Numbered from the stretch's first letter, positions 36,309 through 44,824 are shown. The stretch is 64,000 nucleotides of DNA from Microbacterium festucae (GCF_025421715.1 NZ_JAOEFC010000001.1:1178001-1242000); one strand, 5' to 3'. The notes: a model not told the origin generated them from the sequence alone. Numbers and translations are program-made.

Positions 36309-37913
36309 TCAGTCGCCCGCCACGCGCACCGGCCGATCGTCGACGCGCTCGAGGACGAAGTGGTAGCGCCGCCCGTCGACCTCGGTGCCCGGGCCGGTCA
36401 TGACCCCGAGGATCGTGTCGGGGCCCAGCCGGGTGAACAGGTCGATGACGGGGCGGGTGTCGTAGAGCATCGCCGCCGTGTCGACACCGTCGTGGCGCAC
36501 GGTGCGCACCGTGGCCCCGCCGCCGGCCAGGCGCACGTCGGCGACGAGGTCGCCGTCGGCATCCGTGCACACGATCGGGGCGACGTCGTCGAGCGTGCGG
36601 AACAGCTTGCCGAACCAGCCGCTGCGTTCGAGCTGACGCTGGATCGGGTGGGTGAGGCTCAGCCCCGTGCCCCGCCACAGGCCGATCAGCTCGTCGGGTC
36701 GCACCGGCGGCAGCGAGCGCCACACGTGGGCGAGGTCGGCGTCGGCGATCTCGGTGATCGGGACGAGCGCCGGTGCTGGGGCGGTCGCGGCGGCGGCCGC
36801 GGTGCCCGCGGTGCCCGCGGTGCCCGCGGTGGCGATGGTGCCCGCGGTGCCCGCGTCGCCGATGCGGGCGACCGCCTTCACCACGCGCCCGGCCCGCGCA
36901 TCGTCGACGGCGGCGTCGATGTCGTCGAACGCATAGCCGGTGACGAGCCGGTGCACCGGCAGGCGGCCCGCCCGCCACAGGGCGGCGAGCATCGGGATAT
37001 CACGGTGGATGTCGGCATCCCCCTCGATCACGCCCGTGAGCGTGCGGCCCCACAGCAGCTGCGACTGCGACAGCGTCAGCGGGTTGGCGCCGGCGCGCAG
37101 CGCCACCGTCGCGCACACCCCGCGCGGGGCGAGCGCGGCCAGGGCGAGGTCGAGCGCCGACTGCGTGCCCACCGTGTCGAGCACGTGCGAGACGGGCTGC
37201 GCCAGCACCTCGCCCGGCTCGAGGGCCTGGTCGGCCCCGAGCTCCTGCGCCAGGCGTCGCCGCTCCTCGAGCGGGTCGACCACGACGATCCGGCCGACCC
37301 CGCGGTGGCGGGCGGCCATGACGGCGGCGAGGCCGGTCGTCCCGGCGCCGATCACCAGCAGAGCGTCGCCCGGCGCGGGACGCAAGACGTTCAGCACCGT
37401 GCCGACGCCGGTGAGGATGCCGCACCCCAGGGTCGCGGCGACCTCCCACGGCACGTCGTCGTCGATGCGCACCGCATTCGATGCGCGCGCCACCACATGG
37501 GTCGACCACGACGACTGCGACATCCAGCCCGTCGTGGCCCGCTCGCCGTCGACATCGGCATCCGATCGCGGCGCGTAGTTCAGGTCGGCGAAACGGTCGC
37601 AGTAGGCCGGATGCCCGGCGCGGCACGACGCGCACGCGCCGCACGAGTCGAAGCTGAGCACCACCCGGTCTCCCACCGCCAGCGCGCTCACCCCCTCGCC
37701 GACGGCCTCGACGATGCCGGCGCCCTCGTGACCGAACACGGCGGGGAAGCGGTCGCCCGCCCCGCCGGCGATGCCGAACAGGTCGGTCGCGCACACGCCC
37801 GAGGCCATGATGCGCACGAGCAGCTCTCCGGCTCCGGGGTCTCGCACGGTCACCTGCGAGAGCGCGACGGGTCCGCCGCGCTCCCTCACGAGCGCGGCCA
37901 CGGCGACGGTCAC
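36309..37913 (-). CDS. Zn-dependent alcohol dehydrogenase fused to GXWXG-DUF4334
   Basis: 534 residues. Residues 1-351 are an MDR alcohol dehydrogenase of the aryl-alcohol type: catalytic Zn ligands Cys41 ('GVCATDL'), His62-Glu63 ('FGHEGAG') and Cys164; structural Zn Cys91, 94, 97 and 105; nucleotide site 'VIGAGTTGLAAV'. A 35-residue Gly-Thr-Ala linker (352-386) joins a GXWXG domain (GLWRGTG at 411-417) and a DUF4334 domain (about 470-530, 'MLYDTRPVIDLFTRLGPDTI'). These last two normally form a separate small protein. Four bases separate it from the acyl-CoA ligase stop. Substrate is probably an aromatic or terpenoid alcohol, by inference. Confidence 0.88.
   Translation of the reverse strand: MTVAVAALVRERGGPVALSQVTVRDPGAGELLVRIMASGVCATDLFGIAGGAGDRFPAVFGHEGAGIVEAVGEGVSALAVGDRVVLSFDSCGACASCRAGHPAYCDRFADLNYAPRSDADVDGERATTGWMSQSSWSTHVVARASNAVRIDDDVPWEVAATLGCGILTGVGTVLNVLRPAPGDALLVIGAGTTGLAAVMAARHRGVGRIVVVDPLEERRRLAQELGADQALEPGEVLAQPVSHVLDTVGTQSALDLALAALAPRGVCATVALRAGANPLTLSQSQLLWGRTLTGVIEGDADIHRDIPMLAALWRAGRLPVHRLVTGYAFDDIDAAVDDARAGRVVKAVARIGDAGTAGTIATAGTAGTAGTAAAAATAPAPALVPITEIADADLAHVWRSLPPVRPDELIGLWRGTGLSLTHPIQRQLERSGWFGKLFRTLDDVAPIVCTDADGDLVADVRLAGGGATVRTVRHDGVDTAAMLYDTRPVIDLFTRLGPDTILGVMTGPGTEVDGRRYHFVLERVDDRPVRVAGD
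36801..36855 (-). repeat. 9-bp repeats encoding the Gly-Thr-Ala linker
   Basis: Five near-perfect copies of a 9-bp unit (ggtgcccgc on the plus strand), one interrupted by ggcgatggt, encode repeated G-T-A at the ADH-GXWXG junction. Such a tract can change length in frame. Confidence 0.85.
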
Positions 37914-37917
37914 GAGA

Positions 37918-39495
37918 TCACGCCGTCGCCGGCTCGCGGTCGGCCGTGCGCAGGGCCACCTTGTTGACCTTGCCGGCGGCGTTGCGCGGCAGGGCCGGCA
38001 CGACGACGAGGTGCTTGGGCTGCTTGAAGCGGGCGAGCTTGTCGGAGAGCCAGTCCTGCAGCTCGTCGATCGACAGCTCCTGCGCGGGGTGCAGGGCCAC
38101 CGCGGCCACCGGCACCTCGCCCCAGCGCTCGTCGGCGCGGCCGTACACGGCGGCCTCGAGGATCTTCGGGTGCGCGGCGAGCACGTTCTCCACCTCGGCG
38201 CAGTACACGTTCTCGCCGCCGGAGATGATCATGTCCTTCTTGCGGTCGACCACCCACACGAAGCCCTCCTCGTCTTGCTTGACGAGGTCGCCGGAGTGGA
38301 ACCAGCCGCCCTCGAACGCGGCGGCGGTCTCCTCCGGCTTGCGCCAGTAGCCCTTCATCAGGTTGGGCCCGCGGTAGACGATCTCACCCACCTCGCCCGG
38401 GGCGACGTCGTTCATGTCCTCGTCGACCACGCGGTACTGGATGGTGGGGATCGGACGCCCCACCGATCCGAGCTTGCGCAGCGAGTCCTCGCCGCGCAGC
38501 ACGCAGGTGATGGGCGAGAGCTCGGTCTGGCCGAACACCGCCACGTTCGTCGCGTGCGGGAAGCGGTCGGCCATCGCGTGCAGCAGGGTGTCGGATGCCG
38601 GGGCGGCGCCCCAGCTGATGATGCGCAGGTGCAGGTCGCGGTCGGGCAGGGTCGGGTCGGCGCAGATCACCTGCCACTGCTGCGGCACGTTGAACACGAT
38701 CGTGGCCTTCTCGCGCTCCCACGCGTCGAGCAGCTCGCCCGGGTTGAAGGCGCCGAGCGGGTGGATGACCGTCGGGATGCCGATGATGAAGTTCGGGGCG
38801 ATCGAGCCGAGCCCGGCGATGTGGAACAGCGGCGCCGTCATGAAGGCGATGTCGCTCTCGTCGTTGACGTTGTTGGCTCGCAGACACGTGATCGACTGCG
38901 CATACAGGTTGAGGTGGTCGAGCATCGCGCCCTTGGGTCGACCGGTGGTGCCCGAGGTGTACATGATGAGCGCCGTGGTGTCTTCGGGCACGTCGGGGGC
39001 CTCGAAGCCGGCGGTGTCTTCGGCGACGAGGTCTGCCCACGCCTCCTGGCCGTCGCCGGCCTCGCCGATGACGATCACCTTCTTCACGCGGTCGGTCACC
39101 TGCGCCACGGCGCCCACGAGGGGCGCGAGCGGACCCTCGACGATCAGCACGTCGGCATCCGCGTCGTCGACGATGTAGGCGATCTCGGGAGGGGTGAGGC
39201 GGATGTTGATGGGCACGGCGATCGCGCCGAGCCGGTTGATGCCGAACACCGACAGCACGACCTCGGGGCGGTTGAGGGTGAGCAGCAGCACGCGGTCGCC
39301 GAAGCCGACGCCGCGACGGGCGAGCGCGGCGGCGAAGGCGTCCATGGTGTCGCGTGCCTGCGCCCAGCTCGTCTCGGCGCCCAGAAAGCGCAGCGCCGGG
39401 GCGTCGGGCTTGTTCGCCGCGTGCGTGGCCACCTGGTTCATCCAGTGGTTGCGGCGCGCGGCGGTGGGGATCGCATACGCGGTGTGATCGGTCAT
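37918..39495 (-). CDS. AMP-binding acyl-CoA ligase (FadD-like)
   Basis: 525 residues from ATG 39495, with GGAGAGGGA upstream; a frame from 39558 adds 21 residues that look like leader. ANL-superfamily motifs: 'YTSGTTGRPKGAML' (P-loop), 'QTELSPITCVLRG', 'GWFHSGDLVKQDEEG', 'DRKKDMIISGGENVYCAEVE' and the catalytic Lys in 'LPRNAAGKVNK'. It activates a carboxylic acid to its CoA thioester via an acyl-AMP. Medium-chain, branched or aryl acids are all possible. It shares its promoter design with livK. Confidence 0.93.
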   Translation of the reverse strand: MTDHTAYAIPTAARRNHWMNQVATHAANKPDAPALRFLGAETSWAQARDTMDAFAAALARRGVGFGDRVLLLTLNRPEVVLSVFGINRLGAIAVPINIRLTPPEIAYIVDDADADVLIVEGPLAPLVGAVAQVTDRVKKVIVIGEAGDGQEAWADLVAEDTAGFEAPDVPEDTTALIMYTSGTTGRPKGAMLDHLNLYAQSITCLRANNVNDESDIAFMTAPLFHIAGLGSIAPNFIIGIPTVIHPLGAFNPGELLDAWEREKATIVFNVPQQWQVICADPTLPDRDLHLRIISWGAAPASDTLLHAMADRFPHATNVAVFGQTELSPITCVLRGEDSLRKLGSVGRPIPTIQYRVVDEDMNDVAPGEVGEIVYRGPNLMKGYWRKPEETAAAFEGGWFHSGDLVKQDEEGFVWVVDRKKDMIISGGENVYCAEVENVLAAHPKILEAAVYGRADERWGEVPVAAVALHPAQELSIDELQDWLSDKLARFKQPKHLVVVPALPRNAAGKVNKVALRTADREPATA

Positions 39496-39564
39496 CGGAG
39501 GTCCCTCTCCTACGTCGTCGTCGGGGGGATCGCCGCCACTCTGCGGCGCCCGGGGCATGGGTCG

Positions 39565-39616
39565 AGTATGCCACCGGGATGCCGTGTTGTCACGCAGTTT
39601 GTTAACGGCGATTCAC
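39565..39616 (-). promoter_or_regulatory. fadD-type ligase promoter with upstream operator
   Basis: Minus strand: -35 GTGACA (39593-39588), 17-bp spacer, -10 CATACT (39570-39565). Upstream half-sites GTGAAT...GTTAAC occupy 39616-39601. The layout is superimposable on the livK promoter, with no gaps over about 50 bp. It lies in the divergent region shared with the double TetR gene. Confidence 0.72.
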
Positions 39617-39687
39617 AGAATCCCGGATGCCGGATGTGAACCGCCGCTCCCGGTCGGTGGGCGGCGGCGGGGTCTAGGCTGTTCCGC

Positions 39688-40929
39688 ATGACTTCGGCAG
39701 GCGGATCCGCCCTCGCAGCGGCGGAGGCGGCAGCGGAGCCGCCCGCCGCCCCGGTTCCCCGCGCCCGTCCGCGCGACCGCAAGCGCCGCATCGAGGAGGC
39801 CGCCGCCGTCGCCTTCGCCGAGCGCGGCTACCACGCCGTCGGCATGCAGGACATCGCCGCCGCCGTCGGCATCTCGGCCCCCGCCCTGTACCGCCACTTC
39901 CCGAACAAGTACCAGCTGTTCGTGCGCACCGCCTTCGGCCTCGCGCACCGCCTGGTCGAGGCGACCGAGCCGCCGGCATCCGCCCCCGCCGACGCCGACC
40001 CGCGCGCGGTGCTCGACGAGCTGCTGGACGCCGTCATCGACACGACCGTCGAACTGCGCGCCACCGGCGGCATCTACCGCTGGGAGGGCCGCTACCTCGA
40101 GGCGCCCGACCGCGCCGTGCTGACCGGTGAGTTCGTGCTGCTGCGCGAGCGGTTCTCGGAGCGGCTGGCCGTGCTGCGCCCCGAGCTCGACGACGTCGAG
40201 CAGCGGTGGCTGGCGCTGGCGGCGCTGTCGGTCGTCGCCTCGATCACCGCCCACCACACCGTCGTGGCCGCCCGCACCCTGCGCACGCTCCTGGCCGAGG
40301 CCGCCTGGCGCGTGCTCGAACTGCCGGTGCCGGTGGCCGCCAGCGGCGCCGAGGTGACGGCATCTGGGCCGGAACGGGAAGACGACTCGCGGCGCGAGCG
40401 GCTGATCGACTCGGCGGTGCGCCTGTTCGCCGCCCGCGGCTACAACGACGTGACGATCGAAGACCTCGCCACCGCCGTCGACCTCACCCCGTCGGGGGTC
40501 TACCGCCACTTCGAGAACAAGTCGGCGCTGCTGCTGGCCGCCTGCGAGCGGGCCGCGGTCTCGCTCGAACGGGCCGTGCTCGGCGCGCGCGAGCACGCCG
40601 CCTCGCCCGCGGATGCCGTGCGCGAGCTGTGCCGCGTCTACGTGCAGCACACCTTCGCGCACCTCGCCCTCACCCGCGTGTACTTCGCCGAACTCGGCAA
40701 CCTGCCCGCCGAAGACCAGCGTCGGCTGCGCGCCCTGCAGCGCGCCCACGTCGCCGACTGGACCGCCCTGCTGCAGTCGGCCCGCCCGCAGCTGCGCGGC
40801 AAGGAGGCCGCCGTGCTCGTGCACGCCGGCCTCAACATCGTCGCCGACCAGGCTCCCCTCCTCCCCGTGCGCGACGCCGACGCCGCCGACCGGCTGGTCG
40901 CGCTGATGGGTGCGGCGCTGGGCGTGTAG
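39688..40929 (+). CDS. Double TetR-family regulator (two HTH-effector units in one chain)
   Basis: 413 residues, about twice the TetR length. First HTH at 34-78 ('AFAERGYHAVGMQDIAAAVG', 'ALYRHFPNKYQL') with its ligand domain to about 215; second HTH at 237-282 ('LFAARGYNDVTIEDLATAVD', 'VYRHFENKSALL') with another ligand domain. TetR proteins normally dimerise; here the two halves may form an intramolecular pseudo-dimer or bridge two sites. It is divergent from the acyl-CoA ligase and a good candidate for controlling it. The upstream 18 residues are Ala-rich and may be disordered. Confidence 0.92.
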   Translation: MTSAGGSALAAAEAAAEPPAAPVPRARPRDRKRRIEEAAAVAFAERGYHAVGMQDIAAAVGISAPALYRHFPNKYQLFVRTAFGLAHRLVEATEPPASAPADADPRAVLDELLDAVIDTTVELRATGGIYRWEGRYLEAPDRAVLTGEFVLLRERFSERLAVLRPELDDVEQRWLALAALSVVASITAHHTVVAARTLRTLLAEAAWRVLELPVPVAASGAEVTASGPEREDDSRRERLIDSAVRLFAARGYNDVTIEDLATAVDLTPSGVYRHFENKSALLLAACERAAVSLERAVLGAREHAASPADAVRELCRVYVQHTFAHLALTRVYFAELGNLPAEDQRRLRALQRAHVADWTALLQSARPQLRGKEAAVLVHAGLNIVADQAPLLPVRDADAADRLVALMGAALGV

Positions 40930-40940
40930 ATCGGGGGCGC

Positions 40941-40980
40941 GGGGTTGGGGTCGGGGTTGGGGCTCTGGCTGGGGTTGGGG
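40941..40980 (+). other. G-quadruplex-forming, telomere-like G4T2 tract
   Basis: Four runs of GGGG separated by TT, TC and TT at 40941-40962, then GGGGTTGGGG again at 40971-40980. It starts 12 bases after the TetR stop and precedes the 63-bp array. Confidence 0.8.
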
Positions 40981-41031
40981 CTCGGGCCGTTGAGGCTCAG
41001 GCTCGGGTCGGGGAGCGGGCGTGCGGCATCC

Positions 41032-41784
41032 GCCGTTTGCGGGACATGCCCTCGAGTCGGGTCCCGCATTCCGCGGCTGGGGGAGCCGGAACCCGTCGTT
41101 CGTGGGACCCGCCCTGGATCCAGGTCCCGCATCCCGCGGCTGGGGGAGCTGGAACCCGCTGTTTGCGGGACCCGTCCTGGAACCAGGTCCCGCATCTCGC
41201 GGGTGGGGGAGCTGGAACCCGCTGTTTGCGGGACCCGCCCTGGAACCAGGTCCCGCATCTCGCGGGGGAGGGAGCCGGCATCCGCCGTTTGCGGGACCCA
41301 GCCGGGTCGCATGTCCCGAAGTCGGCGGGTGCCCCGCCTGCCACCCGCCGTTAGCGGGACCTGCCCTCGAGCCAGGTCGCGCATTCCGCGGGTGGGGAGC
41401 CGGCATCCGCCGTTTGCGGGACCCGCCCTCGAGCTGGGTCCCGCATTCCGCGGCTGGGGGAGCTTGAGCTCGCCGTTTGTGGGACTAGCCCTGGATCCAG
41501 GTCCCGCATCCCGCGGGTGGGGGAGCGGCATCTGCCGTTTTCGGCACTAGCCCTGGATCCAGGTCCCGCATCCCGCGGGTGAGGGAGCCGGCATCCGCCG
41601 TTTGCGGGACCCGCCCGGAACGCATGTCCCGAAACCTGCGGGTCTGCCGCCCGCCGCCCGCCGTTACCGGGACGCCGCACGGATGCCCGTCCCGCAAGAT
41701 GCGCTGTTCGGCGTGGGTGCCCGCACCTTGCGGGACCTGCCAGATGACCACGTCCCGCGTTCCGCAAGCCGCACGCCCACCCAC
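41032..41784. repeat. Twelve-unit, 63-bp tandem hairpin array
   Basis: The 883-base gap 40930-41812 has no supported gene. Units start at 41032, 41095, 41158, 41221, 41284, 41347, 41409, 41472, 41534, 41597, 41660 and 41722 (steps of 62 or 63). Each unit reads gccgtttgcgggac, a variable 12-15-nt segment, gtcccgc, then a second short stem (cccgc-atctc-gcggg) and a G-rich tail. The GTCCCGC half can pair left or right, so each unit has two exclusive folds. Units diverge at 10-30 percent by eye, most at the right end. Confidence 0.9.
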
Positions 41785-41812
41785 CCGCCACCTGGCGTGA
41801 CAGCATGAGCAC

Positions 41813-42589
41813 ATGACCGCTTACGAGACGATCCTGGTCGAGACGCGCGGACGCGTCGGCTGGATCACCCTGAACCGTCCCGAGGCGCTGAACGCGCTCA
41901 ACTCGCAGGTGATGCGCGACGTCGTCGCGGCATCCGAGGCGTTCGATGCCGATGAGGGCATCGGCGCCATCGTCGTCACGGGCAGCGAGAAGGCGTTCGC
42001 CGCCGGTGCCGACATCAAGGAGATGGAGCAGAAGTCCGGCCGCGAGATGATCATGGACGATCACTTCGGGGCCTGGGCGCGCTTCGCCGCCGTGCGCACA
42101 CCCGTCATCGCCGCGGTCTCGGGCTACGCGCTGGGCGGCGGATGCGAGCTCGCGATGATGTGCGACATCATCATCGCCGGCGACACCGCACGCTTCGGGC
42201 AGCCCGAGATCAACCTCGGCATCATCCCGGGGATGGGCGGCACGCAGCGGCTCATCCGGGCCGTGGGCGCATATACCGCTGCCGACATGGTGCTCACCGG
42301 GCGGATGCTGACCGCCGACGAGGCCCAGCACGTCGGGCTGGTCTCACGCGTCGTGCCGTCCGCCGACCTTCTCGCCGAGGCCACGACCGTGGCCGAGACC
42401 ATCGCCGCCAAGTCGCTGCCCTCGGTGTTCGCCGCCAAGGCCGCGCTCGATGCCGCCCTCGAGACCACCCTCGCCGAGGGCCTGCGGTTCGAGAAGCACG
42501 TGTTCGCGGCGCTGTTCGACACCGACGACCAGAAGGAGGGCATGGCCGCGTTCCGCGAGAAGCGGCAGCCCGGCTTCACCCACCGGTGA
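41813..42589 (+). CDS. Enoyl-CoA hydratase
   Basis: 258 residues, crotonase fold. '[15 protein letters not shown]', oxyanion-hole 'AAGADIKEM' and '[18 protein letters not shown]', and catalytic Glu regions in 'GGGCELAM' and '[18 protein letters not shown]'. C-terminal '[21 protein letters not shown]' is typical of short-chain enoyl-CoA hydratase (EchA8/PaaF-like). It hydrates trans-2-enoyl-CoA in beta-oxidation. It stands alone between the 63-bp array and the convergent aldehyde dehydrogenase; the array may form its long 5' region. Confidence 0.95.
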   Translation: MTAYETILVETRGRVGWITLNRPEALNALNSQVMRDVVAASEAFDADEGIGAIVVTGSEKAFAAGADIKEMEQKSGREMIMDDHFGAWARFAAVRTPVIAAVSGYALGGGCELAMMCDIIIAGDTARFGQPEINLGIIPGMGGTQRLIRAVGAYTAADMVLTGRMLTADEAQHVGLVSRVVPSADLLAEATTVAETIAAKSLPSVFAAKAALDAALETTLAEGLRFEKHVFAALFDTDDQKEGMAAFREKRQPGFTHR

Positions 42590-42604
42590 GGCCAGGCCGC
42601 GGGC

Positions 42605-44116
42605 TCACTTCCCCTTGCCGTGCAGCAGGGGGATGAGCTTGGCGACCAGGTGCATGTCCTTGTCGGTGCGCTCCATCGTGAGCAGGTTCAGTGCCGCCTT
42701 GCGCGTCTGACGGGCCACCGACTTCGGCGTCGAGAACTCCCGCAGGCCGTCGGCCCCGTGGATGCGCCCGAACCCCGAACCCTTCACGCCGCCGAACGGC
42801 AACGCGGGGATCGCGGCGAATCCGAGCACCGAGTTGATGGTCACGACCCCCGCCTTCAGTTGCGCCGCCAGGCGCTCGCCGGTGCGGGCGGATGCCGTGA
42901 ACACCGCGGCCCCGAGACCGTACTCGGTCGCGTTCGCCTTCGCGACGGCCTCGTCGAGCGAGTCGACCGCGTTGATGACGACGGTCGGGCCGAAGGTCTC
43001 CGACCGCACGGCGTCTGCGTCTTCGGGCACGTCGCACAGCACCACCGGGTCGACCGTGCGGCCTCGCACCGACCCGGCGCCGCCCAGCACCGCCGTGCCG
43101 CCGCGGGCGAGAGCATCCGACACGTGCGCGGCCACCACGTCGGACTGCGTGCCGAGCGTCATCGGCCCGTACGACAGCGCCTCGCCGTCGGTGCGCAGCC
43201 GCTGCGCGCGCTCGACGACCTTGGCCACGAGCGCATCGCGCACCCCGCGCTCGACATACACGCGCTCCACACCGACGCACGTCTGGCCCGCGTTGCCCAT
43301 CGCCCCGAAGACGACGAAATCGGCGGCCGCGTCGAGGTCGGCATCGGATGCCACGATCAGCGCATCCTTGCCGCCGCACTCGGCGACGAGGGGGGTGAGG
43401 GTCTGCGCGCAGGCGGCCATCACGCGCTTCGCGCTGGCCGTCGACCCGGTGAAGGCCACCTTGTCGACCCCCGCCGACACCAGCGCGGCGCCGGTGTCGC
43501 GATCGCCGGTGGCCACCTGCAGCACCGGCTGCGGGCACACCTCGTTCCACCGCGCCTCGATCCACCGGGCGGTGCCGGGGGTCAGCTCGCTCGGCTTGAA
43601 GACGACGGCGTTGCCGGCCGCCAGGGCGTAGGAGATCGACCCCATCGGCGTGTAGAGCGGGTAGTTCCACGGGCCGATCACGCCGACGACGCCGTAGGGC
43701 TCGTAGCGCAGCGTGGCGCGCTGGTTGTAGTTCATGAGGCCGGCTGCCACCTTGCGTCGGCCCAGCACCTTCGGTGCGTGCACGGCCGCCCAGTCGAGGT
43801 GGCCGAGGGTCAGCATCACCTCGAGCAGGGCGTCGCCGGCGGGCTTGCCGGTCTCGCGCGAGATGACCGCCGCGAGATCCTGCGCGCCGCGCGCGATCGC
43901 TCCCTTCCACGCGCGCAGCACGCGCTTGCGGCCGTCGAAGCCCTGCGCCGCCCACCAGGCGGCCGCATCGCGGGCCTCGGCGACGCGGCGGGCGATCGCC
44001 GCGGCATCCTCGAGTCGGTGTTCGGAGATGACCGAGCCGTCGCGCGGGTCGTGCGCGGCGAACGTCGTGGCGGTGCCGTCGTCGGCGATCAGTGTCATGT
44101 CGGATTCCTCGCTCAT
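42605..44116 (-). CDS. NAD(P)-dependent aldehyde dehydrogenase
   Basis: 503 residues. Family motifs: 'VIGPWNYPLYTPMGSISYALA', 'FKPSELTPGTA', 'AFTGSTASAKRVM', Glu in 'LVAECGGKDALIV' and catalytic Cys in 'GNAGQTCVGVERVYV'. The 'ECGGKD' in place of the common 'ELGGK' fits a coniferyl-aldehyde or succinate-semialdehyde-like branch. It oxidises an aldehyde to an acid in the cytoplasm. It is divergent from a TetR gene across a perfect 20-bp operator, so it is probably substrate-induced. Confidence 0.93.
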   Translation of the reverse strand: MSEESDMTLIADDGTATTFAAHDPRDGSVISEHRLEDAAAIARRVAEARDAAAWWAAQGFDGRKRVLRAWKGAIARGAQDLAAVISRETGKPAGDALLEVMLTLGHLDWAAVHAPKVLGRRKVAAGLMNYNQRATLRYEPYGVVGVIGPWNYPLYTPMGSISYALAAGNAVVFKPSELTPGTARWIEARWNEVCPQPVLQVATGDRDTGAALVSAGVDKVAFTGSTASAKRVMAACAQTLTPLVAECGGKDALIVASDADLDAAADFVVFGAMGNAGQTCVGVERVYVERGVRDALVAKVVERAQRLRTDGEALSYGPMTLGTQSDVVAAHVSDALARGGTAVLGGAGSVRGRTVDPVVLCDVPEDADAVRSETFGPTVVINAVDSLDEAVAKANATEYGLGAAVFTASARTGERLAAQLKAGVVTINSVLGFAAIPALPFGGVKGSGFGRIHGADGLREFSTPKSVARQTRKAALNLLTMERTDKDMHLVAKLIPLLHGKGK

Positions 44117-44132
44117 CGTTGAGCGGTCCCAG

Positions 44133-44152
44133 AAGTGAACCGTGGTTCACTT
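44133..44152. promoter_or_regulatory. Perfect 20-bp TetR operator
   Basis: AAGTGAAC-CGTG-GTTCACTT, 16 bases upstream of the aldehyde dehydrogenase ATG and 67 bases before the TetR ATG. Placement at the aldehyde dehydrogenase 5' end suggests repression of that gene and autoregulation. Confidence 0.8.
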
Positions 44153-44218
44153 TACGTCTGTCGCAGGGAGTTCTGCAAGCATTTTCGAATCCCCGTTAGA
44201 ATGAGCGCGGGAGGTGCC

Positions 44219-44824
44219 ATGAGCGGACAGGTGCAGACGCCGAAGTCGGCGCGCACGCGCGAGCGGATCCTCGATGCGGCCGCCCAGGTGCTCAGCCGCA
44301 AGGGCTACGCCGGCACCCGGCTGAGCGACGTCGCCGAAGTCGCCGGCATCCAGGCGCCCGCGATCTACTACTACTTCGGCTCCCGCGACGACCTCGTCGA
44401 AGAGGTGATGTGGGCCGGCGCCCACCGCGTGCGCGCCCACGTCGAAGAGGTGCTCGGCGGGCTGCCCGAGGCGGATGCCGGGGAGCGACTGCTCGCCGCC
44501 GTCGACGCCCACCTGCGCTACGAGCTGTTGATCTCCGACTACACGACCGCCTCGGTGCGCAACGCCGGGCAGGTTCCCGAGCATCTGCGCGTGCGCCCCG
44601 CCGCCGAGGAGGGCGCCTACAGTCGCCTCTGGCGCGACCTGTTCCAGGCGGCGCAGGATGCCGGACTGCTGCGCGACGGCCTCGACATCAACGTCTTCCG
44701 CCTGCTGCTGCTGGGCTCGATGAACTGGGCCGTGGAGTGGTGGAACCCCCGCACCCGGTCGCTCGACGACCTCGTGCGCGGTGCGCAGGACATGGTGCGC
44801 TTCGGCACCTTCGCCCGCCCCTAG
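44219..44824 (+). CDS. TetR-family regulator
   Basis: 201 residues from ATG 44219 (GGGAGG four bases upstream). Earlier in-frame starts at 44201 and 44135 exist but 44135 would lie inside the operator. HTH: 'RERILDAAAQVLSRKGYAGT', 'LSDVAEVAGIQAPAIYYYFGSRDDLVEEVM'. The C-terminal ligand domain includes 'RLLLLGSMNWAVEWWNPRTRSLDDLV', a pattern seen in TetR_C_33/KstR2-like regulators of lipid and CoA metabolism. It probably senses an aldehyde or acyl-CoA linked to the divergent dehydrogenase. Confidence 0.9.
   Translation: MSGQVQTPKSARTRERILDAAAQVLSRKGYAGTRLSDVAEVAGIQAPAIYYYFGSRDDLVEEVMWAGAHRVRAHVEEVLGGLPEADAGERLLAAVDAHLRYELLISDYTTASVRNAGQVPEHLRVRPAAEEGAYSRLWRDLFQAAQDAGLLRDGLDINVFRLLLLGSMNWAVEWWNPRTRSLDDLVRGAQDMVRFGTFARP

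Noticed and set aside
40945..41550. Open frame of about 200 codons with 21-residue repeats in the 63-bp array
   Set aside because: The 63-bp period is a multiple of three, so several frames on both strands stay open. Single-base length changes (62-bp steps) shift the repeat between frames, which a coding repeat would not tolerate, and there is no ribosome site.
41032..41784. CRISPR array
   Set aside because: There is no constant repeat alternating with unique spacers; the whole 63-bp unit is similar, and no cas gene is near.
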